Of a DNA stretch of 32,342 bases, positions 1 through 12,143 are shown in pieces. This DNA comes from Apostichopus parvimensis (taxonomy: Eukaryota; Echinodermata; Holothuroidea; Aspidochirotida; Stichopodidae): contig KN882667.1 in the NCBI GenBank assembly GCA_000934455.1, positions 56,831 to 89,172 of the forward strand, given 5' to 3'. The notes beneath the pieces were generated by a model that saw only the letters and a list, made by a program, of their open reading frames with translations, made no database searches and was not told where the DNA came from. Position 1 is the first letter of the stretch. The number at the start of each line of letters is the position of its first letter. Made by a program: the position numbers and the translations under genes.

Positions 1-1
1 A

Positions 2-1192
2 CCTAGCATTATGCCATACTTCACATACAGAGATGAACTCATTACCGATAATGGAATAGTCATGAAAGGACTAAAAGCTGTAATCCCAACATCACTTCAG
101 AAAGAATATGTTGAGATATTACATAATGGACACCCCGGTATGGAAGCTACAAAGAACCGTGCCCGCGAAGTGGTATTTTGACCAACTATGAACAATGATA
201 TTACAAATCATGTTGAAAGTTGCGGCACTTGTAACAGCTGCAAACCTCACCAACAGAAAGAACCACTCAAGCTACATCCAGTTCCAGATCTTCCATGGTC
301 AACACTAGCTACCGATATCTTTGCATGGAATGGTAAGCATTATCTCGTACTTGTCGATTCGTACTCCGGCTATTTCGAAATGGACACCCTACACAGCCTT
401 ACATCCAAAGCAGTTATCACAAAGCTGAAACGACATTTCGCAACTCACGGAATTCCCCATAAACTGATTTCCGACAATGGTAGCCAATTCACAAGTCAAG
501 AATTTGCTATTTTTATCAATACCTGGGATTTTGAGCATGTTACCAGCAGTCCACTGTATGCTCAATCCAATGGTCTCGCAGAGAGAGCAGTCCAAAGCGC
601 GAAGAAAGTTCTTGAACAAACCAAACGTGATGGAACTGACATCTACATGAATCTACTCAACATCCGCAATGTGCCACGCGACAAGATTCTCGGATCTCCA
701 GTCCAACGACTTTTCTCCAGAAGAACACGCACAACAATCCCCACCTCGAAACAGTTGCTAAAACCAAACAGCAAAAGCACTACGCTAATCGCCTCGCAAA
801 TACGCAAGAAGCGAAACCAGCAAAAGTCACACTTCGACAAATCAGCAAAGCCTCTGTCACCACTACGCCCCAACCAGGTAGTGAGGATCCAATCAGAGAA
901 GGGACACGATCAACTCGCGGTCGTTAAGCGAAAATCCTCGCATCCACGATCCTATATTGTCGAAATATATGGCAAGGAATATCGCAGGAATCGCAAACAC
1001 ATCATGCCCGTAGCAGAACAACTGCCAACATATGGTCAAAACATAACCCCCTGGAACAGCGACCAAGAGGAACCCCCTGTTATACCACAACACGACAACC
1101 CCCCTCCTGCGCCAGATATCAATGATAACACTATCAGAACACATAGTGGACGTGTCGTCAAACCAAAAGTCAAATGCTCATGTTGTATCTAA
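2..1192 (+). pseudogene. Ty3/Gypsy-type integrase, C-terminal part of pol, 5' truncated by window
   Basis: The frame opens at base 2 and runs to the stop at 1190-1192, broken once by TGA at 179-181. Before the break lies the first half of the integrase zinc finger (LHNGHPG). After it comes CGTC, the Cys pair. The catalytic core follows: Asp in ATDIF, Asp in ISDNGSQF and Glu in NGLAER. The last two are 35 residues apart, the classic D,D35E spacing. A basic, Pro-rich C-terminal tail completes it. Integrases of this family insert element cDNA into host DNA. The TGA sits where the family has a conserved Trp (TGG), so this copy is probably dead, although all three acidic residues survive. RT and RNase H would lie upstream, outside the window. 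Confidence 0.9.
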
Positions 1193-1466
1193 TTTTGATT
1201 TTGATTGAAAAACAAACAAAAAACACACATTTCATGTTCAGTCAGTTATCATTGTTTTTTTAACAAAAAAGGGACATACAGAAAATAGGCTAATAAGTAG
1301 CAAATCGACATTCTTGAACTTTACCATTCATATTGAATGTTTAATTAATTATGTTATCATTTTCATATTGCATAACCATTTATGTTATCATTTCATCATG
1401 GTATAACCAGCATTAAAATTGACCAAGCAGAAATCATTAACATTGCCATTATCTAAGGAAAGGAGA

Positions 1467-1575
1467 TGTAGATATTCTCAGTACTAAAGGTACGCCCTCT
1501 ACTTTGAGATACTAAATGACTCAATAAACACTCAACTTGTCAACCCTGAATTCTCTCTCTGAATATCTATTTACA
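1467..1575 (+). repeat. candidate 3' LTR with preceding polypurine tract
   Basis: A purine run (aaggaaaggaga, 1455-1466) is followed directly by TGTAGATATTC. At 1561-1575 stands GAATATCTATTTACA, whose GAATATCT mirrors the start, so the segment begins TG, ends CA and has matching inverted ends. AATAAA lies inside at 1523-1528. The position, about 275 bp after the integrase stop, suits a 3' LTR. At 109 bp it would be unusually short, and no 5' LTR is visible for comparison, so the right border is uncertain. Confidence 0.5.
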
Positions 1576-1851
1576 TACGAACCCATCGACATAAACAGCT
1601 TGGACCAATCTCATATTTCGAGAATATGTGTACCACATTGAACAGAAGAAACCTATTGTTATTAAAAAGTCAAAGGTCATTTGGAGTCACCAGGGGTCAA
1701 ATTGTAAATTTCATTTTCTCATTTATTTATTTTTAGTAAAATATAAATATTTATAAACAGGACATCAAAAGTGAGTACGTAATAAGAAAATATTGTTTTA
1801 AAGTGTAAGTGTATATGTATCTATGTATACAAAACGTACAAGTGCAGCTGT

Positions 1852-4440
1852 CTACAATAAATTATCCAGATTACAATTTTGTAAATAAATAGCAGCACGA
1901 TATATAAAACCATTTCTATACACTTTAATTCTGAATTTTGGTGTTATTGCTTTGTGTCTCAAATTATACCTAGTAGAGAGTTCAGTTCGGTATGCAAATA
2001 ATGTTTGTCATTTCTTTTACATATCTAATGAACTCATATTTAGCAGCATTGTTTACAGTAAAAAGTTAAAATCTATGTTACATATTCTGGAACAATACTT
2101 TATAAAAGTAATAATTCTCTTACTATCTTTTATTAGTAAAAAGTGATACCAAGCAGAAACAACATATATTAGGTTTGGTAAGATATTGGCAGTAAAAACT
2201 CTTTTCCTTACATCAACATGAAAATATGAAACTATATACGATAGAGTTGAGACTATGAAGTACACCCGTTGCAGCATCTGCTTATATGGCCAGTGAAACT
2301 CAGTTTATCATCAATACAAACATCTAGATATACTGTATCATAAGTGCGTTTGACTTCCGAATCTCTAATTGAGATTTTAGTTAACTTACATGATACGAGA
2401 CCTTCATGTTTAATAATTATATGATCAAAAACCATTTCCTTAGATTTCTTTGGATTGAGTCTTAGATTTTCTCCATCACACAGATCTACAATATTTGATA
2501 CAGCAGTTTTATAACTTGCTTGGTCAGCCTGATGCGTTTGCTTTGATACATTGCACACTATAGCATATTTCACCACAGAGCATTTAGAAGTAGAAGTAGA
2601 TCGTATTTCATCAGTATGAATTGTGAACAGTAGAGAAGACAGAGGACCGCCTTGAGGGACACCAACATTTATTTTCGATTTTCCGTCAGACCTTTAGAAT
2701 ATTTTATTTGTCTAGACCAGACATTTATAAAATTTGGTATCCAATGTAACAACCATGGCTCTTCAACGAAACCTTGCATGTCCTGGATTAAACGATTTGG
2801 AAGAACCGTGTTAAAAGCACTGGAAAAATCAAGAAATAAGACCTTATATATAGTAGTATCTTTGTTATTTAATCCTGTGACAATATTGTGAATAAGTGTT
2901 AAAACAGCATCGGTACATGAAAACCCCTTCCTATAAGCAAATTGATTGCTATCTCCATATTGATCAATAGCTTGGAATATTTGAGGCACGATCAATTTCT
3001 GTATACATTTAAAACTTATACAGGCAAGATAAATTGGTCTAAAATCATTTACCGATCGTGGGGTTGACAGTTTGGGTATAGGGGCTGTTATGACATTTTT
3101 CCACATAGCCGGTATCTCACATTGTGCTGTACATTCATTGAAAATAGTTGTAAAAATTCCAGATAGTTCATCCGCACAACATTTATATACCCACCAATCT
3201 GTATTGTCAGAGCCACCAGCTATACCAATTATTTAGAGACTAAAGGCATTTTGTAACATTCTTTTCTTCAAATTTAAAGTTTCATTATTCGTACGTTCAG
3301 ACAAAAACAAGGGTTCATCTAAGCATTTGGAATCAAAACAGTGGTTCTATTCTGATGTACGCGTCTGTTAATATCTCTCTGTATTCTATTCCTAAGTACC
3401 CGGTCATATACCCATGTATATCGCATGTCTCTTTTCCTTCTCCAATCAATTGATGTCAGCTGGAATCCGTTTTCTGAGGGTTGATAATAGGGTTGCCTTC
3501 TTTGGAACACACACGTCGCTCACGAAGTTAATATTACATGGTACCACTTCAGTAAGTTCGTCTATTTTATTGGAGCTTTCTCTAAAAGCGTCTCAATCAG
3601 TGGTATCTAACGCGTCTCGTAAAATATCAATTTTGTCCTTTGATAAATCAGCTTTCAATTTTTTCTTCCTTGGTTGACTTTTCCTATGCTTTTTAGTACA
3701 AATGAGTAAATGAGTAATGAGTAAAATGAGTAAAATATGAACAGTGGTATTGTCGGAACTTGAGATGGGTGGCCCTGGCTTAACTTTGTAATATTCGCCT
3801 TTCGCTAACATAGCATCGAGTTTGGAATTTGCTTGAGGATATGTGACAAAATCCACATAATTTCGATATCCCAATGTCTCTAGAAACGGAATGGTATCTC
3901 TGTTGATGTCTCCTACAATGACAATATAGGACCTTGGATTATCCTTTTGAATTTTTAGAAGTACGTTACGCAGTTCTCTGTCAGCTAGGGTAAAGTTCGA
4001 TGACGGTCTAGTATACACGTTAACTATGGTAACATTTGTAAAAACACTTGACAAGAAGCGAGGACGTATTTTACCGGCAAGCAGCTCGATATCTAGCAAG
4101 GAAAGGGTGGCACACACTTTCGGAAGAATTGGCGACCAGTCCTTAGCTATGAATGTAATAGGATCCCTACCATTTGCAAAAATTTACGGTCATGACGAAA
4201 CAAGTAATAATCGTCCATTTGTAGGGCTTCATCGGGTACTAGGTGCTGCGGGGTCTCATATTGCCATTCTGTTTCATTTCTTTGAATCTTAGTTTCTTGC
4301 AAAGATATACAACTCAGATTTTGCATATTTGCAATAGTTTATTCTAGGCGAATGAACTTTCCTTGCAGACTATTGATGTTAGATGAAAATCCAAGGGGAA
4401 AACTGAAAAAAAGAGGCTTAGTTTTGTTCACTCGTATCTG
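1852..4440 (-). pseudogene. decayed non-LTR retrotransposon (LINE) ORF2: endonuclease plus reverse transcriptase
   Basis: Read on the minus strand from about 4440. An APE-type endonuclease comes first: SCISLQETKI near 4300, IVIVGDINR near 3920, and a degraded SDH motif seen as SSSDNTTVHIL near 3750. A reverse transcriptase follows: PIPKLSTP and NDFRPIYL near 3060, FLDFSSAFNT near 2840, VPQGGPLSSLLF near 2650, and KYAIVC near 2570 where the family has an (F/Y)ADD-type box. The C-terminal region ends RYNLRHKAI and a stop at 1852-1854. Several frameshifts, for example at about 2669, 3110-3590 and 4180, an in-frame TAA near 4345 and loss of the second catalytic Asp pair show it is dead. Such proteins nick DNA and copy element RNA into it. 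The clade is not resolved. Confidence 0.88.
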
Positions 4441-4836
4441 TTAACCTTCCCGTGTACCTCGACTACGTTGAACAATAGAGTGTTCTTTCAGTTTGTTCAT
4501 CACCCGTGAATCAATAGAAAAGTAAGTCATCGATTCTCTTGTGCTCCTTAGTACACCTGAACGTATTTCACCCTAGCCAATACAGTATTGTGTAGGCTAG
4601 TATTGCACTGGACCATAGTTATGCTATGTATGAAACCTACCACGAAATATAAGATCAAAATACTGCTCACCAGTTTCTTTAGGAGGATACAGAAATACAT
4701 GTTTCCCATCACTAGTCCGTTGTGTTAACATTACTCCATAAGTAGAATATCAGAAAATAGTATATATTGCATAAAAGGACGAAAAAACTGTTAGGGAAGT
4801 GCATACGTGTCAGCTCATATATAGCGCCATATAGGA
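4441..4836. other. no gene recognised
   Basis: Between the LINE relic and the next repeat I see no coding pattern, RNA gene or clear repeat. It may include the 5' UTR of the LINE. Confidence 0.4.
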
Positions 4837-5441
4837 CCTCCATGCACACTGCTAGCCATTTTATTAACATTAGGACATAGATCGCAGTCTTTATTTTACC
4901 AGGTAGTTCTTCCTTGTCACCCTAAAGGTCAGTAGTTAGTAGGTTGGTGTATTATTTTATGACACCATCTTAAGGAATTCAAATCGTCGAAGAAATGCAA
5001 ATAGTTTCTTGTTTGGACAGTGACTATCGATGTACATTATCCCAGTACGTGCTTCGAATTCCGTAGAGTTTTATGTCTTAAAGGCGATATCATTACTTCC
5101 TTGTGAAAACTACTTCATTGGCTCGAACTTTTGAAAAGACATATTGGAATGAACCATAATTACATATAGGGAATGAAAATTACGTACAATTATGTAAAGA
5201 GCTTTTTTAGTTCGTACACGTATGATGGTTGTCATGTACACTCTTGCCCTATAGCACTTTCTACCAAATCATGTTTCCTTTTCTTTCTTTTTTTTTTGGG
5301 GGGGGGGGGATACTGGAGACCTTTTGACACTTGAGATTTGATCTCGTCAGCCATTATCACTAAGGTGTTTACCACAAAAATTGGTTTATTGACTTTAAAA
5401 CTATATGTCACCATCGACATTGCTTAAACATAACAGCTTTG
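4837..5441. repeat. dispersed direct repeat, copy A
   Basis: Copy A matches 8212-8874 in the same orientation over most of its length. Shared blocks include cagtagttagtaggttggtg, tttatgacacc, gaaatgcaaata, ttggaatgaaccat, tagttcgtacacgta and acacttgagattt. Both copies contain a T-rich run leading into ten or more Gs (near 5281-5309). On the minus strand both have an ATG (CAT at 5352-5354 here) opening MADEIKSQVSK. It is diverged from copy B, so it is an old duplication or a transposon family member. No terminal repeats or transposase were seen. Confidence 0.8.
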
Positions 5442-8211
5442 AGTAGGTATTAAACTGTACCAAAACAAGACTTCACAAGCAAAACTGCTTTTTACCTTTT
5501 GCCTACAATGATACATGCATCCATCTTGAGCAATCATATATTGTTTGAAGAAGGTAAGAAGAACTTAGAGAAGGAGTCCACGAAGATAAATATATGTACA
5601 CAGAGACCTGGCTCATTACAATGTGTAATTTGTACTGCATATTAAGTACTATTTTATCACTAATTCTGGAGTTAATTAATAAATACAGCCTGCACACATA
5701 TAGGCAATAGGCCTAGCCCATGCCAATAATTATTTTGATTTATACAGTAAACATATGATTGGAGTTGAGGCAAAAAGTCTAACCTGGTACTTAACATTTC
5801 TATTTTGCGAAGAATTCATTTATGGCAGTATGAGAAATACTATTCTACATGAATATTTATATACTATTGTTGATCTCAAGTATATATTGTTCTTTATGCT
5901 GCTTTCATTACAGTTTATAATTTTATTAAATTTATAAAATAACCAAATTGAGACCATGAAAAAAAACACCAATATAAGAGAGGGTTCAACATCTCAAATT
6001 GACCAACAAGCCCACCCATCAGTTTCTCTCTATTACAGATTGTTAATCTCTATTATGGAAGCTTTTTTCACTTAACCTAACCAAACGCTTACTTTGTGAG
6101 TTATTTTTAGACCCATCATATTTTTATAAATATAAGAATGGACTAAGGAAATGGATTCTTAGGTGATTACTACTCATCTCTTTGTCAGTGCAGGTTCACA
6201 TGATTGGGATTTATTTAGTCCAAATACAATAACCATTTGAAGGAAGATGTACCTGTCTGCTAACAGTCTTCCGTTACATCAATGACCATAGCATCTTGGT
6301 GAGTATATGAAGGAAGCTTAATACTATAGGCCTCATGACTGTGGGGTAGGAGGAGGGGCGTGCTGTTGTGTTATGAGCCAATATAGGAAGTGGTCAGAGC
6401 AAGATTCAGATAGATTTCAAGACTGGCTTTGCTTTTGGTGAGAGTTTCCACTTGGCAAGCTCACATAGTCCTACAAAGAAATCTTTGCAGTGGTGCAATG
6501 CATCGATATGTTTACATGATGACGATTTGTAGTGTTGTTAAGTCTACCTTTGGGGTGGTGGGAGGGAGATATTCAATGCAAGCAGTGTTAAATCTTCATT
6601 TTTGTGCAGGGATTGGTTGCGACAAGAAGGTTACTGTATTCTTAAATTGACAAGGTAAACTGAATGAATTTTTGTCAACTTGAGAGCCGGGATGGGGATT
6701 GTATCTTGGGGAAGTAAGCAAAATTCAGTATAAAATGGATCCAATACTCCCAAAGCAGTACAACATGATGTCCTTATTCGAACCCTACAACCTGTTGTCA
6801 CCCATGAATGATGAACCCCTGTAACCCATGTTCTTGATTTAAGGAACAGTACCTAGAAATCAGAGCATTTCATGAACTATCTCGGGACTAAAAGTGTCCC
6901 AGGTTATGGAATAGTTTCATGTCACTATGTGGTGAATAATGATACTTCCAGTTACCTTCATGTTGAATAAAAGCTTGGTTCAACATGTGGAGTTTTAAGG
7001 GCATAGCCTTGAAACATAGAACCACCTAACACCCAGAGATCCCCAAGTGCTACTCCTCCTTTCAACCGTACAGAGAAGGTACTGATCAAGTAATGTACTA
7101 TGGATAGGTTGGGGATGAGGGTGGGATGGGTGAGGGTGGTCAACCAAAATATGTCCCTTGAATTACTGAAAAAAATATGGTTCCCTTACTGTAACATTCC
7201 CTTGGCCAACCCTAACAACCTGACTTCCGCCTCCCTTTAACATTGACAATTACCCCATTAGCCCCCTGCCATCACAAACATACTATGCAGTTCTTTATTA
7301 ACCTTGGTTGCCTCAAATTTCAATAGTCATCGTTTTCCAGAAAGGATCACATATTAAACTGAGTATGTTTGTCACAAAAAGGGAAAACAGTGTCTCATAA
7401 AGTCACATACTTTGTCTCAAATGATGGCGATGACATAAAAGTCGTGCGCAAGTTGTTAATCATTCTGTGACTGGCAGTCTTTGAGAGCAAAACCACAGTA
7501 ACAGCTGGCTATATAACATTAAAAGTTCCTCTCAAGATGAATTATTAGTTGGAATTAACTTGATGGGCTCATGTTGGCAAAATTCAAATGTTCAGCAGAA
7601 GGGGTTCAAATGGAACACTGTATGTTTCTAAGGCTTTTCTCATTCCTTGTTGTTCCAGTTTTCTCAAATATCTTTCCATGATTGAATCTTTTAACTACTT
7701 TTCATTTGGTAGACCCGGTTGAGCTAATTACCAAATATTTTCACCGATGAAAATTTGGAGAAAGAAAAAGAATATGGTAGTTAGTAATAGTAGTGTGTAA
7801 GTTAACACACTGACATCCGAATCTAAATGATATGCACATTCTGTGGAGATTTGGTGGGGTCAGACAAACAACGGTTATCTTTAATGATATTACATGTCCT
7901 CATAATCCTATTCAGCTGTGTGGCAATAACATATAATATCAGCAAAATCCTGTGAGTGATGACTGCGAAGAGTGGTGATATGCTATTGTACAGGCCTAGC
8001 AGGCTAACACTTGCAGCACAGTAGGGTTAGGCCAAGTTTGCTAATATGTCTATTATGTCTATAGGGTTAGCCTTTATAACCTAATACACTATTAGTGATT
8101 AGTAAATGTTGTCTCTACATTCCATGATTCAACTTACCAATCGTTGATGAGAAGTTTAACAGAAATAATAGTAACACGATTAAGGTCCCGGTTAACAAGG
8201 AGGTTCTTCCA
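5442..8211. other. about 2.8 kb without a recognised gene
   Basis: Only short, low-quality reading frames occur here. None shows a domain motif or a chain of splice-compatible exons. I see no tRNA or rRNA and no long tandem repeat. It separates the two copies of the ~0.6 kb repeat. Confidence 0.4.
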
Positions 8212-8874
8212 CCTCCAGGCACACTGTTAGCCATTTTGTTAACATTAGTTAATAGATTGCAGCCTTTATTTCACTAGGTAGTTCCTTCTTGTCACCTTAC
8301 AGCGCAGTAGTTAGTAGGTTGGTGTGTTATTTTATGACACCTTCTCAAGGAATTCAATTCGTCAAAGAAATGCAAATATTTGGTCAGTGTATTGAACTAT
8401 CAATGGAGAGTAAATCAATACGTGCGGTAGACTGCTGTAGTGTTGTCCGTCAAGGTTATATCGTTACTTCCTGCGTCATTGGCTGGAACTACGGAAAAGA
8501 TATCTTGGAATGAACCATTATTGCATATGGGGGATAAAAGTAGCGTACAATAATGAAAGAGTATTTATAGTTCGTACACGTACGATGGTTGTCCCGTACA
8601 CCCTTGCCTACTGGCACTTTCACCAAATCATGTTTCGTTTTCTTTTTTTTCTTTTCTTTCCATTCTTTATTTTAAGGGGGGGGGGGGTACTGGTAACCTT
8701 GGACACTTGAGATTTGTTATCGTCGGCCATTGTAACTAAAGTGTTTACCACAAGTATTTGTTTTAGTGACTCACACTAAATTCGTCACTTTCGATCACTA
8801 GACCATAGATTACTGTCGTTTTTATAACTGTTCAGGTATATGTCACCAAAGACATTGCTTTTACAGCTTTCGTT
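8212..8874. repeat. dispersed direct repeat, copy B
   Basis: Second copy of the 4837-5441 repeat. It carries an extra stretch near 8765-8835 that copy A lacks (cactaaattcgtcactttcg and following). The poly-G run is at about 8676-8685. The minus-strand ATG (CAT at 8728-8730) opens MADDNKSQVSK, against MADEIKSQVSK in copy A. Confidence 0.8.
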
Positions 8875-9200
8875 GGGAATGAAGAAGCTACAACACAATG
8901 CTCCTTTAACTCAGTTCTTTCACAGATTACTTACAATGATATTGTAGTAGACTTTGTTCACAATGACCGGCCATTTATAGTCGGCTCTGAGAAGATCTAG
9001 AGTTCCTTTATCAAGGAAACTCTAAGTAGATCATAATGACAAATCAAGCAGATTCACAATTTGCAATTGAGGGGTACTAAAAAATGTTTGCCTGTAGCGA
9101 TCATCATTAATGATTAGAAGAGAAATGTTCCGTAGAACTGTATATTTGGCAGAATAACTTGTCTTGACAATTCAGCCTGAAAGAACCTCAAAGCTTGTTT

Positions 9201-9815
9201 CCATGTACCAATCACTGAATCTGATCAAGTACCAAACACTTAATCTGATCATGTACTGATCACTGCATCTGATCCTAATCCAATCACTAAATCTGACCAT
9301 GTACCTAAATGTGATCATGTACCAATCACTGAATGTGATCATGTACCAATCACTGAATCTGATCATGTACCTTAATGTGATCATGTACCAATCACTGAAT
9401 CTGATCATGTACCTTAATGTGATCATGTACCAATCACTGAATCTGATCATGTACCGATCGCTGAATGTGATCATGCATTTGAATGTGATCATGTACCAAT
9501 CACTGAATCTGCTCATGTACCAATCACTGAATCTGACCATGTACCAATCAGTGCATCTGATCATGTGCAAATCACTGAATCAGATCATGTTCCTGAATCT
9601 GATCATCTACCGATCACTGAATGTGATAATGTACTTGAATGTGATCATGTACAAATCACTGAATCTGATCATGTACCGATCGCTGAATGTGATCATGCAC
9701 TTGAATGTGATCATGTACCAATCACTGAATGCGATCATGTAAACATCGAATGTGATCGTGTACGGATCAATGAATAAGATCATGTACTGATCGTAGATAG
9801 CTGAATGTGATAATA
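9201..9815. repeat. minisatellite of 24-bp and 18-bp units
   Basis: The basic 24-bp unit is gatcatgtaccaatcactga plus atnt. An 18-bp unit (gatcatgtaccttaatgt) lacks 6 bp of it, and the two types often alternate to give 42-bp composites. Nearly every unit carries the palindromes TGATCA and GTAC. Because unit lengths are multiples of three, long frames stay open on both strands: repeats of ITESDHVP and LECDHV in one plus frame, and of RFSDWYMI in a minus frame. There are no flanking exon signals, so coding is not supported. Confidence 0.93.
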
Positions 9816-11704
9816 TACTGTTCGCTGCGACAGTTAACAGTTTGGTGATATAATTTGATGTCTAACTTCAACCTTCTTCAAGAGCTTTCATCTGGTGTCT
9901 TTTATATGCAAAATTAAAAATACAGATCAAAACCTTATGTTAAACCTTGTTAGACTGGTGTAAGCTTCTTGAAATCTCTCCAGTACCTAGCCTCACATTG
10001 GGGGCTCCAAAATCTAGCCGATAATAATTGGAGAAAGAGTGACAATAAGATGGAGCTTCATAAATTAGTTGATATGACTCAACTAATATCAGTCTAGTGT
10101 TAGATATGTTTCTCAAAACCTAAATATTTTGATCAAATTATAAGGTACCATTCTTTGAGAAGTGTTGATCCAGGTCAACGGATGGCAGGATATACAAACT
10201 ATCTGTCTAATACTTGACAGAACATGGGAACAAACCAGTTGTAATGAGGAGTGGATGAGGTCACCAAAACACCACTTATTTCGAAAAAATGTGGTTAGTC
10301 TTAAAACGTAACTTAATGGTGATATTACTTGTAGTTGATGTCTTGTTTGAAAAGAACACAAAACAACAAAATGTACAGACTACATGTTTATCTATTAATA
10401 TTTCTCCAAGGGCTACCTCTACTTTAATTGCTGTAACACAAACAAAGATTGTCCGATGGTTTAATTTCTTCTTGATTAAATACTTTTAAAGTATATTCGA
10501 AAGAATATTGAAAGCTTGAGAAGTGATTAACATGATAAACTTTCAAAAAGATGAACACAATATATCCTAGTCTACAAATATATACTTCCACCTATAGTTT
10601 GCATCGGTGTAGTTAATCTATGGCTATTTCATATATCATAGCATAGCTATTATTTGACTATAAAGCCACAATCTAGTTAAGATTCATCATATTATTATAA
10701 AATATTTAATATGAATTAATACATTTGAACAATGGAAGACTCTTGATGAATGTATATTCCACACTAAAAATTAATCAAACTTATTTTTTGCTCCGATTCT
10801 GAGATTTTTATCATAGACTTCTATAAAGATATCTGGAATGAATATCATAAATGATGCAGAAAGTAATGTTAGTTCTGCCTCTTATTCCCATCCACCTTAC
10901 ATCTTTTCAGTACTAACGAATCTTGTATTCATAGTCTTGCATAAACATATACTGGTTCAAAGCTTTCTAAATGAAAATGTAACATTAAATTACAGCAGGT
11001 GGTACTCACACATCAAACATGAAGTGTTTCATTGATCAGTGCAAGCCAAGCAAATACCAAGTTCCATAAGCAAGTTTGCATTTCCAGGTTTTCTTTCTCA
11101 GAAACTGCCAGTTTGACAACAATACAGACCAATGATAACACTCAAAGCTCCACCAGACCAGAACTGGAAAATAAAACTTCTCTTCGTTTGAATGACACAT
11201 TCTTCTTGGGTCCTAGATACATTAGGGAAAATGGTGATGGATTCTGTCAATGTGTGATTTGTAATTCACATGCATGTTTAATATAATCAACTACAAGGTA
11301 GACATTTATTGATAACAAAATGAGAAATTAACAATACGTATTTAGCCTGGACAGATGACCAAATGTCTTCATCAAACTGACATTTGACAATCAACGAGGT
11401 GGGTATGTTCATATGTTACGGTTTGAATAATCCATCTTCCATGTAACTACAATACTTTATGCAACTGACCTATCCCAAAAATAATTACTGCAATAATGTA
11501 GAAACTATACTTTAAGAAATTTACTAAATTGTTCAGAAATAATACCTAATATGTCTACAAGTATCTATAAAAAATAAAGAAAGATATTTGGCCGTTATGG
11601 AACAGATATGTAACTTCACTTATTCTAGATTTGGAAACGGAAGCGAATTGACCTTTTTGTGGCTTTTGTTCGTTGATATAAAAGCCCTGAGGATGTTGTT
11701 TCTG
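9816..11704. other. about 1.9 kb without a recognised gene
   Basis: This AT-rich stretch lies between the minisatellite and the 3' end of the RPTP gene. Small reading frames at 10113-10489 and 10838-11286 have no recognisable motif. TTTATT at 11305-11310 reads AATAAA on the minus strand and could be a distant polyadenylation signal for the RPTP gene. That is inference only. Confidence 0.35.
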
Positions 11705-11912
11705 TTATAGTACAACCCATGCATGATCTGTAGAGAATTTCCAAGCCAGGATATCCAGATCCGTGGTTCTGTTCAGTTTAACTGGTCTCACAATTATCAT
11801 ATCAGCCGCATTTTCTCTGGTTCCATCCACGCATAACTTATTTCTTCTTTGATATTTAATTGAAGGTAGAAATACTAAGTATAAAATCCCTTGATGTAAA
11901 TAAAAAAAAAAT
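11705..11912 (-). other. unexplained open reading frame, possible terminal exon
   Basis: A minus-strand frame stays open for about 65 codons and stops at TAA (11705-11707). It includes the peptides SIKYQRRNKLCVDGTRENAA and DLDILAWKFSTDHAWVVL. A long T-run and tttacatcaag just upstream would serve as a 3' splice site into GGATTTTATAC. The composition looks protein-like, but I do not recognise a family. It lies about 150-360 bp past the RPTP stop, so it could be 3' UTR, an alternative last exon or a mobile-element scrap. Confidence 0.25.
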
Positions 11913-12065
11913 TACTATGGTTCAATATCTGCAAATATTTGCCCAAGGACGAACCATAATGAAGTTCCACCCTCTATTAAGTCATACCATCTTAATCGTC
12001 ATTCTATGAGGATGCTCTATTAATAGAAATATCCTTGAAAGACATCTCCAACATTCCTGTGTGAA

Positions 12066-12143
12066 TTATTCCACTTCCTGATACTTGCTTTCATCCTCAA
12101 CCAGAGCAGCTTTAACAAGTTGATGACAAAGAAGATAATCATC
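12066..12143 (-). CDS. RPTP exon 22: C-terminus of D2 and stop
   Basis: Acceptor tttcttcag precedes GATGAT. Twenty-five codons begin [13 protein letters not shown] and end SKYQEVE, then TAA at 12066-12068. It corresponds to the final helix of a PTP domain (family pattern QYxFCY), here changed to DDYLLCH. Phase 0 in. Confidence 0.85.
   Translation of the reverse strand, partial: DDYLLCHQLVKAALVEDESKYQEVE

Noticed and set aside
9172..9777. Long open frames on both strands over the minisatellite as genes
   Set aside because: They follow from repeat units divisible by three without stops; no flanking exons or promoter were seen.
10838..11286. Two plus-strand frames as a small gene
   Set aside because: No motif, no continuity between frames, and composition like the surrounding AT-rich DNA.
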